NCBI GenBank assembly: GCA_020427155.1
Contig: JAGQOW010000032.1
Span: 1-40,380 of the forward strand
Reading direction: 5' to 3'
Source of the DNA: Planctomycetales bacterium
GTDB taxonomy: Bacteria; Planctomycetota; Planctomycetia; Pirellulales; Lacipirellulaceae
Length of the DNA stretch: 40,380 nt
A program made the position numbers and the translations under genes. Below are positions 33,094 to 40,380 of this stretch, piece by piece. Within the stretch, counting starts at the first letter, position 1. The number at the start of each line of letters is the position of its first letter. The notes beneath the pieces were generated by a model. It was not told where the DNA came from and made no database searches. It saw only the letters and a list, made by a program, of their open reading frames with translations.

Positions 33094-34073
33094 GTTCAAA
33101 TGACTCCTCCGCTGCGTCCCCTGCCCGTCGCTACCATCCAAAGTTGATTCATCGATAGTCGTCCTAATGGCGTCGAAGGCACAGTCATTCTCTTTATTCC
33201 TGCGCCGAACCCCGAATCGTTACGACTCAATCCTAAGCTCTACGGCAAAATAGCAAGCCGTACACGGCAACCACCAGTTACCAGGCCATACAACCCGCAA
33301 TAAACGCCAGGGTTGAAGTTCCGTTTCAGTGCAAACTCGTATCCGATTCTGGCCTGGAAGCTTGCCCACCGGAGGAGCAAATCCTAGGCCAAAACGATTC
33401 GATTGCACCCCGACGCTAAGTTCGTGTAGATAAGCCTGTTTCTTAGCGTGTCCCCAAACTTCCTTCAGGGTAATGCCTCACCTCTTGCCTTCGCCCGTCT
33501 CTGGCCCCAAATAAGTCCCTCCCACATCCTTACCAAATAGAGAATCAAAGTCAATTCGCCGGAGTTCGAAATGAAGAAATGTGTTGCCTAACGGCCTCAT
33601 CATGAATGCGGTCGTTGCAAAAGCCCAACATCCTCCAAGGCGTAAGCTAGACACCCGCACGCTGGCAGTAGGCCTTGGAAGTTAAACCTCCAGCGTCAGC
33701 TTTGCCAACACTCCCAAGCGTTCGACGCAACGAAACCCTCAGTTGTTCACCGAGCGTGCTATCCCTTTAGCCCGAATGGACTTGCAACTCAAACTTGACA
33801 GACCCGAGATGCTCTACGGTCCCAACCAAGTTCCTAACGGAAAACGACCGCAAACCGGGCCAATCGTCACATCCCCTTTCACCGCACCCCTCTCACTGAG
33901 CTGGGTCGTCAATCAATCGAACCAGCCCAATTTGCTTGTCTTCCGGGCCAGAATTCGACTATAATGACGCCGCAGGAACAGATCTATCTCTCCTCCAGGC
34001 GCCCCTTGGCATCCGTGGGTTTTGGGACCGATATGGGCCGTGTTGACTTCCTTTCTTTCGAGGCGGGTTGAGG
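33094..34073. other. Long intergenic region, 980 bp, possible gene remnant
   Basis: No convincing gene. On the minus strand, two open stretches in the same frame (about 33660-33478 and 33477-33220) are separated by a single TGA. Read through, they give about 147 codons with no recognised domain and no good start, so they could be a decayed gene or chance. An inverted repeat ACGCTGG/CCAGCGT (33659-33665 with 33690-33696) is present. The left end must hold the promoter of the initiating-transferase gene and the right end that of the subtilase-like gene. Confidence 0.4.
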
Positions 34074-35747
34074 ATGAAGTATTGGCTAGGTGCGATTGTC
34101 GCTTTCGCCATAGTTTCGTCGGGAATAGTCGCTCAGGCACTCACTCCCGCTGAGATTGCCGCGATTCATGAGCAAGTTGGTTACAACCAACTCAAAGCAG
34201 TTCTTGGGGACGACTTGCCAATTGGAAGCGGCGTTCCGATCACCCAAGTCGAAGCCCCGAGCAACCCAGGTGCTCCGAATCCCATCTACTTCCCGAACAC
34301 AACTGCAGGCGAATTCCAAATAGGCAGCGACCCCAGTTCGCCGCCACAGGCGGTGACGTTTAACGATGCCTCAGGTGGTGCGGCCAACGGCACTTCCACC
34401 CATGCGACCAATAGTGTGGGTCAGTTCTTCTACGGCAACACAACGAGTTTTGCTCCCGGCGCAAATACGGTCACGGTTTATGAAACTGAACATTGGCTAG
34501 ATAATGTCTTGAACATGAATGGTCCTGCCCCCGACCCCCATGATTTTCGGGTAGCAAATTTCAGTTGGATTGGCTCGTTCGGCTCAGAAACCGTTCCCGA
34601 TGATGCGGCCAACGCCCAAGCTTTGGGGCGATTCGACTATCTTATCGATAACAACAACATTACCGCCCTGGTGGGCGTCAACAAATATGACAACACCCCC
34701 CCCGCCTTGCTCAGCCACAGTCTGAATGCGATTGCCGTCGGCATCCGGACTGGCGCCAACCCGACCAATCCGACCCAGAGCTTTTACTACCCTGGCAGAA
34801 ACAAGCCCGACCTGATTTCTCCGGGAGTAGCGCCCAGCGAAACAACCGCCCACGTCTCGTCTGCAGCAACCATGTTGCATGAGTCGGGCGCAGGTACTGA
34901 TGCCGCGAAGTCGGAGACCATGAAAGCAATCTTGATGGCGGGCGCTGTCAAGACAGGATTGACTTCCTGGGACCAAACAACCACCGAGCCCTTAGACGAA
35001 ACCTACGGGGCCGGCGAAATGAATATCTACAACAGCTACGTTATCCAGGCTGGAGGCAAGTATCCTGGGAGCCTTACGCAACCGGCTAGTCCAGTTGGTA
35101 TCGATGGCTGGGACTATCGCACCTCGTTGCAAAACGCACCGCTTTATTACAACTTCGAAGTTCCCGCAGGCAGTACTGCGACTGAGCTCTCAATCATACT
35201 TACTTGGAATGCCAAAGTGACCGACGGTGCGGCAAGCGGTTTTCAGCCCGTAGTCAAGCTAGACAACCTCAACCTGCATTGGTACGACTCGTCGACGTCT
35301 TTCCTCGGAACCGAGATTGTTTCCGAAGCGAGTGTCAGTACCGTGGATAATGTCGAGCATGTCTATCTGACCGGCCTGACCGCAGGAACTTATACCTTGG
35401 AGGTAACCAATCTCACCTTCGGCGGAAATCGCGATTTTGGTCTGGCTTGGCGGATGGAAACCCAATTCACGACCCCGTCGGCCGACTTCAACAACGATGG
35501 CAAAGTTAACGGCTTGGACTATCTCGCCTGGCAAGGTGGCTACCGCACGTTGACCGGCGCGAGTCACAGCAACGGCGACGCCGATGGCGATGGCGACGTA
35601 GATGACGACGACTTGGCAATCTTCAACGCCAGCTTTGGACAGCCCTTAGTGAGCGTCCCCACCCAGCTCACAGTCCCTGAGCCGAGCACTTTTGGCCTCT
35701 TTGCTAGTGGCTTGGCTGTGCTGTACTTCTGCCGCCGCTTTCAGTGA
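34074..35747 (+). CDS. Subtilase-like PEP-CTERM protein
   Basis: 557 residues with a signal peptide (1-22). The central domain resembles S8 subtilases: STHATNSVGQFFYG fits the catalytic His region (GTHVAG), RVANFSWIGSFG the substrate-binding strand, and KPDLISPGVAPSETTAHVSSAATML the Ser region (GTSMAAPHVSG). In that last alignment a Ser falls at the nucleophile position, but the usual Gly-Thr before it is Ala-Pro. The Asp motif is not clear, so activity is doubtful. Residues about 470-525 are a dockerin-like pair (DFNNDGKVNGLDYLAWQ, DADGDGDVDDDDLAIF), and the end is VPEPSTF, a hydrophobic helix and CRRFQ, a PEP-CTERM sorting signal. I chose ATG 34074, with GAGGCGGG upstream, over an in-frame TTG two codons earlier. 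Confidence 0.75.
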   Translation: MKYWLGAIVAFAIVSSGIVAQALTPAEIAAIHEQVGYNQLKAVLGDDLPIGSGVPITQVEAPSNPGAPNPIYFPNTTAGEFQIGSDPSSPPQAVTFNDASGGAANGTSTHATNSVGQFFYGNTTSFAPGANTVTVYETEHWLDNVLNMNGPAPDPHDFRVANFSWIGSFGSETVPDDAANAQALGRFDYLIDNNNITALVGVNKYDNTPPALLSHSLNAIAVGIRTGANPTNPTQSFYYPGRNKPDLISPGVAPSETTAHVSSAATMLHESGAGTDAAKSETMKAILMAGAVKTGLTSWDQTTTEPLDETYGAGEMNIYNSYVIQAGGKYPGSLTQPASPVGIDGWDYRTSLQNAPLYYNFEVPAGSTATELSIILTWNAKVTDGAASGFQPVVKLDNLNLHWYDSSTSFLGTEIVSEASVSTVDNVEHVYLTGLTAGTYTLEVTNLTFGGNRDFGLAWRMETQFTTPSADFNNDGKVNGLDYLAWQGGYRTLTGASHSNGDADGDGDVDDDDLAIFNASFGQPLVSVPTQLTVPEPSTFGLFASGLAVLYFCRRFQ

Positions 35748-35955
35748 CAGCAAGATCGGTTTGCTGCCATCGCGTCTAAGTCCAACGACTGTCCAGCCAG
35801 GTTCATTCGGTTGACTGCGGCTCTCCTGTGCCGGCACCTACGTTAGCGGCTCGCCAACGCTATCGCATCACTCGATCTTGACCGAGTTGCGAGTGGCTTC
35901 TACAGTCCTCCCCCCACAGTGCCCCTCGTAAGCTGGCAATTTGAAAGGATTCGAA

Positions 35956-36828
35956 ATGCTCACCTTCCTCATGTCGCGCGTCCTTGCCGAAAGCATGGAA
36001 TTTACTCGCACGAAATTCCCGCGCACTGTGCGGATCGAGACCACCAACCACTGCAATGCCGCTTGCACCTTTTGTCCAAGAGAAACAATCGGCCGCAAAA
36101 AAGAGTTCATGGATCAGCAGCTCTTCGAGAAAATCATCGATCAATGCGCCGCAGGCGGAACGAAACTCATCCATATGCACAACTTCGGCGAGCCGCTGCT
36201 AGATAAGCAGCTGCCGGAGCGCATTCGCTATGCCAAAGACAAAGGCATCCCTCGAGTCAAACTTTTCTGCAACGGATCGCTACTCCGTGGGAAAATGGCC
36301 GAGGGACTGCTCGATGCCGGAATTGATGAAATCAAAGTCAGCCTCGACGGCTCCGATGCCGAGGAGTTCAACCAACTTCGCATCGGGCTCGATCACGGCT
36401 CGGTAGTAGAGAACACTCGCAATTTTCGGCGTATGCGCGATGATCGCGGACTTTCCAAGCCCGCAGTCGTTGCCGCCTGTGTTACCTCGTCCGATAAGAA
36501 AAAGACCGAGGAACTAGTCGAAGACGTTGTCGACCATATCGACTGGGCAAGCCTCCACAATTGGGCCGGATCACGCAAATGGCTTGGCAATCGAAAGATC
36601 CGCAAGCCTTGTGTCCGCGTCTACCGCTCGTTCACCGTGCTGGTCAACGGCGATGTGGCCCTCTGCTGCCTCGATCACTCGGGTAAAGAAATCCTCGGCA
36701 ATTGCAACGAAACCAGCATTGCCGAAATCTGGAACAACGCCCGTTATCGCGAAATCCGCAAGCTGCACCGCGACGGAAAACAGGAGCAGCTGGAACTTTG
36801 CAACAACTGCACCAAGTGTTTCATCTGA
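35956..36828 (+). CDS. Radical SAM/SPASM-domain protein
   Basis: 290 residues. The radical SAM cluster motif is CNAACTFC (Cys33, Cys37, Cys40). HNFGEPLL is the GGEP-like SAM-binding motif and KVSLDGSDAEEFNQLR follows. The C-terminal half has a SPASM-type set: PCVRVYRS, VNGDVALCCLDH and, at the end, CNNCTKC (282-288), which should bind an additional iron-sulfur cluster. The start at ATG 35956 is set by AAAGGA seven to eight bases upstream; an in-frame TTG at 35941 lacks this. No candidate peptide substrate gene is adjacent, so modification of a sugar or small molecule is as likely as peptide maturation. It converges on a GT9 gene. Confidence 0.88.
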   Translation: MLTFLMSRVLAESMEFTRTKFPRTVRIETTNHCNAACTFCPRETIGRKKEFMDQQLFEKIIDQCAAGGTKLIHMHNFGEPLLDKQLPERIRYAKDKGIPRVKLFCNGSLLRGKMAEGLLDAGIDEIKVSLDGSDAEEFNQLRIGLDHGSVVENTRNFRRMRDDRGLSKPAVVAACVTSSDKKKTEELVEDVVDHIDWASLHNWAGSRKWLGNRKIRKPCVRVYRSFTVLVNGDVALCCLDHSGKEILGNCNETSIAEIWNNARYREIRKLHRDGKQEQLELCNNCTKCFI

Positions 36829-36903
36829 CGATAGCGCGAACCTGCCCGAGAGGAGTAAAACCTACGATTCGCAATCGGCAGGCTTGTCACACTTCCAAGG
36901 CAG

Positions 36904-37983
36904 TCAAGCTGCACAGGTCTTGGCGTCGCCTCGCGTGAGTACCTGCTCGCAAGCCAGGCAGACTTGGTCGACGGTGATTGCTAGCATCGCGGTATTGGGC
37001 GTCCTGCGCCGCTTGACGGCTCTCCCGCTTTGATGAAACGCCTGGATGGCGATGTGCTGATCTCCGTAGGGGCCTGTCACTTCCGGTAGCGTCGGGCCAA
37101 AGAGCCCCACCACTGGGGTCCCCACGGCTGCAGCCAGGTGAGCGGGACCCGTGTCAGCACTTACCAACATGCTCGTGAGTCGCAATACGCCGGCCAATTG
37201 CGGCAGACTTGTCGAAGGCGAAACGACCGCATGATCGCCTGCCACCGCGGCGATTTCTCTTGCACGGGCACGCTCCTCTCCGCCAGCCCAAACCACCAGC
37301 GATCGAATTCCATGCTTCCCCCAGAGCCGCCCGGCCACTTCGCCAAATCGGTCTGCTGGCCACTGTTTCGAGCCCCAACCGGCCCCAGGATTGATTGTGA
37401 TAAACGGCTCACACAAGCCCGCCGCTTTGAAGAACTGATCTACCGATCTCTCGGCTTCCGTATCTCGGGGTACGTCGAACCGTACTTGCGGATTCTCAAT
37501 GTCCAGGTAACGCAGCAGCTCAAGCTGGGTGTCGACCACATGCGTCTGTTCGAGCTTGTGACGTACGTTGTTGAGCGCCAGGCTAAGCTCACGGCCCCTT
37601 GGCGACTTAAATCCTATCCGCCGCCTGGCGCCTGTCAGCCAGGCGGCAATCGCGCTCTTGCTCAGACTCTGCGGATCGATGGCCACTTCGATTTGCAGTG
37701 CGTGCAAGCGTTCTCGCAGCTGCCACACAGTTCGTGGCGACTTTAACCAACGCTTTGGCAGCACCACCAGCTCGTCGATGCTAGCATGCCCTTTCAACAC
37801 CGCTCCGGCGCCCGGTTCCGCAATCCAGGTGATGAAGGCGTTGGGATAGTGCTCGCGCAGCGCACATGCCAGCGGCATGGTCATGATCGCATCGCCGATA
37901 GCGCTCAATCGCGCAATTGCAATTCGGGGCCCGGTTCGCTCAACAGAACTCGCCGGTAGCCGTGGACAATCCGAAGTACTCAA
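36904..37983 (-). CDS. Glycosyltransferase family 9 (heptosyltransferase-like)
   Basis: 360 residues. GT9 features: IAIARLSAIGDAIMTMPL at the N-terminus, TINPGAGWGSKQWPADRF in the middle, and VSADTGPAHLAAAVGTPVVGLFGPT in the C-terminal nucleotide-sugar domain. The frame stays open much further upstream, but I place the start at TTG 37983. It overlaps the stop of the DUF4254 gene as TTGA, has GAGG five bases before it, and gives the normal distance to the first strand. The protein probably transfers a heptose or another sugar during LPS core or related glycan synthesis at the inner face of the membrane. Confidence 0.88.
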   Translation of the reverse strand: MSTSDCPRLPASSVERTGPRIAIARLSAIGDAIMTMPLACALREHYPNAFITWIAEPGAGAVLKGHASIDELVVLPKRWLKSPRTVWQLRERLHALQIEVAIDPQSLSKSAIAAWLTGARRRIGFKSPRGRELSLALNNVRHKLEQTHVVDTQLELLRYLDIENPQVRFDVPRDTEAERSVDQFFKAAGLCEPFITINPGAGWGSKQWPADRFGEVAGRLWGKHGIRSLVVWAGGEERARAREIAAVAGDHAVVSPSTSLPQLAGVLRLTSMLVSADTGPAHLAAAVGTPVVGLFGPTLPEVTGPYGDQHIAIQAFHQSGRAVKRRRTPNTAMLAITVDQVCLACEQVLTRGDAKTCAA

Positions 37984-38612
37984 GCGGCCTCGCGTGGCTG
38001 TTCGCCGTACAGATACGGGTTGAGCGTAGGATCGTTGTACATCTTCATCTGTCGATAGACCTTTAGCAGCTTCCGACCTGCGACCAGGTCTTCGAGCAAT
38101 TCCTCGAGCGAGTCGGAAAGGTCCTCCTGCTGAATGCTGCAACGGGCCAACCGCTCGCGCACCTTATTGAGATGCTCCTGGTCAACATCGGCTCGATCCA
38201 ACTGTTCTTTCAGGTGATAGACTCTCAGCGACATAATCGACAACCGATCGATTGCGCTGCCCGGCGTCTCGGTGTTAATCCGAGCGCCTACTACCGGTTT
38301 GATTCCCAACTCTGAGAACTTGGCGATCAGCGCTTCGTCAATCCGCTCGATCCAATCGTTCCGCTGTTGGTTGTAACCGTCGATCGCCCGCTTAACGCGG
38401 GCGATTCGCTCGTCGCTCACGTTGTGGCTCCGAGCAATGTCCTCTTCGTGCCAGAGCAAAAAATTGAACTGGTGTTGCTGGCATACCGTGCTGAGCAGGC
38501 CTGTGTAAGGATTGTCGGGCTCGCAGCTGTGCCAGCGTTCAACCGTCTCTTCCTGCAAATAGGTCACCTCCGAGACAAAGGCGGCAGGCTGGAATGCATG
38601 TTTGGCGGTCAT
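37980..38612 (-). CDS. DUF4254 family protein
   Basis: 210 residues, almost all helical. NQFNFLLWHEED-type sequence (QHQFNFLLWHEEDIAR), VKRAIDGYNQQRNDWIERIDE and NTETPGSAIDRLSIMSLRVYHLKEQ match the DUF4254 family. The family has no assigned function but is often adjacent to GT9 genes. The start at ATG 38612 has AAGGA nine bases upstream. Its stop codon overlaps the GT9 start by four bases, so the pair is translationally coupled and probably acts together in LPS or surface-glycan assembly. Confidence 0.85.
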   Translation of the reverse strand: MTAKHAFQPAAFVSEVTYLQEETVERWHSCEPDNPYTGLLSTVCQQHQFNFLLWHEEDIARSHNVSDERIARVKRAIDGYNQQRNDWIERIDEALIAKFSELGIKPVVGARINTETPGSAIDRLSIMSLRVYHLKEQLDRADVDQEHLNKVRERLARCSIQQEDLSDSLEELLEDLVAGRKLLKVYRQMKMYNDPTLNPYLYGEQPREAA

Positions 38613-38820
38613 CGTGTCGATCCTTGCAAGCGTTGGGGGCCTCAAGATAGGTAATCCAGGGGCGGCGGATTCTAGGAACCAGGATCATTCTCAGCAAGGC
38701 AAGCTAGGCAAGTTTCGACTGTCTCCCCTCTCCGCTCTGACGGTTCTCCGCACCTACACATATGGGATGCTCTGCAAGTCTGCCTCGCTGGCAACCCCGA
38801 CCCTGCCTACAATGGCAGCT

Positions 38821-39828
38821 ATGAGCTATCCCCTGATCAAGAATCCCCGTCGCTCGGTTTTGCGTATTCTGCTAGTGACCGTGCTTTTCACCGCGCCCCT
38901 CGCGCCGCGCCCGGTCTGCGCTGAAGTCACATCGTCAGAGACTCCCACACAACGCTTTGATGGCCAACGGGCCTACGAATATCTCAAGCAGCTTTGCCAA
39001 CTTGGCAATCGCATGAGCGGATCCCCCGGTATGTTGCAGCAGCAACAGTTGCTGGAAAAACACTTTGCCCAACTGGGCGCAGCAGTCGGGTTCCAGCAGT
39101 TTCAAATCCGCCAGCACCCGCTCACCGGCCAGCCCGTGCCGATGGCCAATCTCGTGATTCAGTGGCACCCCGAAAGCGCTGAACGCATCCTGCTGTGCGC
39201 CCATTACGACACCCGGCCGTACCCCGATCGCGAGGCTGACCCGCGCCGCGCTCGCGAGGGAGTCTTCCTCGGGGCCAACGACGGCGCCAGCGGCGTCGCC
39301 GTACTCATGGAACTTGGTCACCATGTGCGCGACTTGCCCACTCACTATGGCCTCGACTTCGTCTTGTTCGATGCCGAAGAGTTTGTTTTCGAGGAACGAA
39401 GCGACCGCTACTTCCTCGGCAGCGAATGGTTTGCCCGCCAGTATCGCGACGACCCTCCTTCGCACCGATATATCGCCGGAGTGCTGCTCGACATGGTCGG
39501 CGATGCCAGGCTCAGCATCTACCAAGAGCGTCACAGCGCCACTTGGAGCGACACCCGACCTCTGGTCAAGGAAATCTGGTCGACCGCCAAAGAGCTTGGC
39601 GTCAAGGAGTTTATCCCTCGCATTGGCTACCCGACCGCAATCCGCGACGATCATCTGCCGCTGCACAACATCGCCAAGATTCCGGTGATCGACATCATCG
39701 ATTTCGAGTACCCCGACCGCAGCAACCGCTATTGGCACACGACGGCCGACGCCCCCGGCCGCTGCTCAGCCGACTCGCTCGGCAAGGTCGGCCTGGTAAT
39801 GCAGACCTGGCTCGCCTCGAAACGCTAA
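38821..39828 (+). CDS. Exported M28-family peptidase/glutaminyl-peptide cyclotransferase-like protein
   Basis: 335 residues. Residues 1-34 are a signal peptide (RRSVLRILLVTVLF then a Cys-Ala end). Metal and catalytic residues of M28/glutaminyl cyclase are visible: AHYDTRP (His128), GANDGASG (Asp154), DAEEF (Glu187, Glu188), LDMVGD (224-228), DDH (His278) and YWHTTAD (His306). The spacing and the LGSEWFA segment favour the glutaminyl-cyclase branch, which has one zinc and lacks aminopeptidase activity, but a di-zinc aminopeptidase is possible. An ATG at 38812, three codons earlier, is an equal alternative start; neither has a strong ribosome site. It is divergent from the DUF4254-GT9 pair with a 208-bp gap. 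Confidence 0.85.
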   Translation: MSYPLIKNPRRSVLRILLVTVLFTAPLAPRPVCAEVTSSETPTQRFDGQRAYEYLKQLCQLGNRMSGSPGMLQQQQLLEKHFAQLGAAVGFQQFQIRQHPLTGQPVPMANLVIQWHPESAERILLCAHYDTRPYPDREADPRRAREGVFLGANDGASGVAVLMELGHHVRDLPTHYGLDFVLFDAEEFVFEERSDRYFLGSEWFARQYRDDPPSHRYIAGVLLDMVGDARLSIYQERHSATWSDTRPLVKEIWSTAKELGVKEFIPRIGYPTAIRDDHLPLHNIAKIPVIDIIDFEYPDRSNRYWHTTADAPGRCSADSLGKVGLVMQTWLASKR

Positions 39829-40004
39829 GTCCAAGGTAAGTGATGTGTGATGTTTGACTGTTGATGTTTTGCAAGGCCTCGTAATCGTCTGGCCAGGACT
39901 GAACCCTAATTCATGAGCGATCCAGCGAGACACTTCCCATAAACGACCGCATCAGTGTCTAATGCAATCAATCAAACATCCTCAATCCCCAGCAAACATC
40001 GCCC

Positions 40005-40380
40005 ATGCTGCCCGATCCACTGCGGCTGGCCATTGCCTTCGTCCCCTTGGCGTCGTATTGCTTTTTGCTTGGTTTGCTTAATGCGCGCAGGCGACCGTTC
40101 TTGACTACCGGCGGTGCCGATCTGGCCGCACTCGGTGCTGCACTTTCGGGACTGGTGCTGGTCGGGCCGATCGAGTTGTTTCGTCCCGAAGCCGCCTCGG
40201 CCGAATACGGCAGCTACGTCTGGGTGTTTCTGCTGGTCTTCTACTGGCTCTCGATTTGGCTGACCGTCTTGTTGGCCCGGCCGCGGCTGGTGGTTTACAA
40301 CATCAGCTCCGCCGAGCTGCGGCCTGTGCTGGCCGAAGCGGCCCGTGCAATCGATCCCGGCGCGCGTTGGGCCGGCGAGA
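40005..40380 (+). CDS. Membrane protein of unknown function, 3' end outside window
   Basis: The first 125 codons are visible, starting at an ATG. Hydrophobic segments lie at about 7-25, 39-58 and 70-92, followed by a soluble start VVYNISSAELRPVLAEAARAIDPGARW. I recognise no family. The long hydrophobic stretches and the Gly/Ala/Leu-rich codon pattern support a real polytopic protein. It lies 176 bp downstream of the M28-like gene on the same strand; that gap has no other gene. Confidence 0.7.
   Translation, partial: MLPDPLRLAIAFVPLASYCFLLGLLNARRRPFLTTGGADLAALGAALSGLVLVGPIELFRPEAASAEYGSYVWVFLLVFYWLSIWLTVLLARPRLVVYNISSAELRPVLAEAARAIDPGARWAGE

Noticed and set aside
33220..33660. Pseudogene on the minus strand read through one TGA
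   Set aside because: No domain recognised and no start with a ribosome site; kept only as a weak observation in the intergenic entry.
36829..36903. Terminator between the radical SAM and GT9 genes (CGATT/AATCG)
   Set aside because: The stem is only five base pairs and there is no U-tract on either strand.

Overview
The window looks like chromosomal DNA of a planctomycete, most likely from the Pirellulales. Three large secreted proteins carry dockerin-like calcium-binding repeats of the form DxDxDGxxDxxDFxxW and end in a PEP-CTERM sorting tail (VPEP, hydrophobic segment, Arg-rich end). A Ser/Thr kinase sits with FHA and coiled-coil partners, and a DUF4254 gene is coupled to a GT9 gene; both arrangements fit that group. 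I identified no tRNA, rRNA, CRISPR array, complete transposase or phage gene.

Left arm, 1-7631. A minus-strand run encodes a coiled-coil membrane-anchored protein, an FHA protein, a Ser/Thr kinase with a multi-pass membrane C-terminus, a four-helix membrane protein, and an ECF sigma factor cut by the window edge: a likely envelope signalling module. Divergent from it is a two-gene metal-handling unit, made of an exported protein with a His/Asp/Glu-rich tract and a secreted HMA-domain protein with CxxC.

A 1029-residue PEP-CTERM sugar-dehydrogenase-like protein (7655-10744) separates this from the main feature.

Centre, 11257-33093: a large surface-polysaccharide locus of Wzx/Wzy type. It contains a WecA/TagO-like initiating phosphoglycosyltransferase, a Wzx-like flippase, a Wzy/WaaL-like polymerase or ligase, three GT4 glycosyltransferases, a GDP-mannose 3,5-epimerase, an AsnB-type amidotransferase and two methyltransferases. 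It also has an unusual set of phosphate-transfer genes: a nucleotidyltransferase-fold protein, a thymidylate-kinase-like P-loop kinase, an APH-type kinase overlapping a methyltransferase gene, and an 889-residue fusion of two kinase-like domains with a methyltransferase. Kinase plus methyltransferase thus occurs twice, once fused and once as coupled genes. This suggests a glycan decorated or capped with (methyl)phosphate, by analogy with WbdD of E. coli O8/O9. That is the main candidate for an undescribed system here. A PEP-CTERM phosphodiesterase and a 105-bp palindromic element with TA-flanked inverted ends lie inside the locus.

Right arm, 33094-40380. After about 1 kb without a convincing gene come a degenerate-looking subtilase-like PEP-CTERM protein, a radical SAM/SPASM protein, a DUF4254-GT9 pair coupled through a TTGA overlap, an exported M28/glutaminyl-cyclase-like metallopeptidase, and the start of a membrane protein.

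The combination of PEP-CTERM proteins with a polysaccharide locus matches the known association of exosortase sorting with exopolysaccharide production. No exosortase, Wza or Wzc gene is present in this window, so those parts must be elsewhere if they exist.
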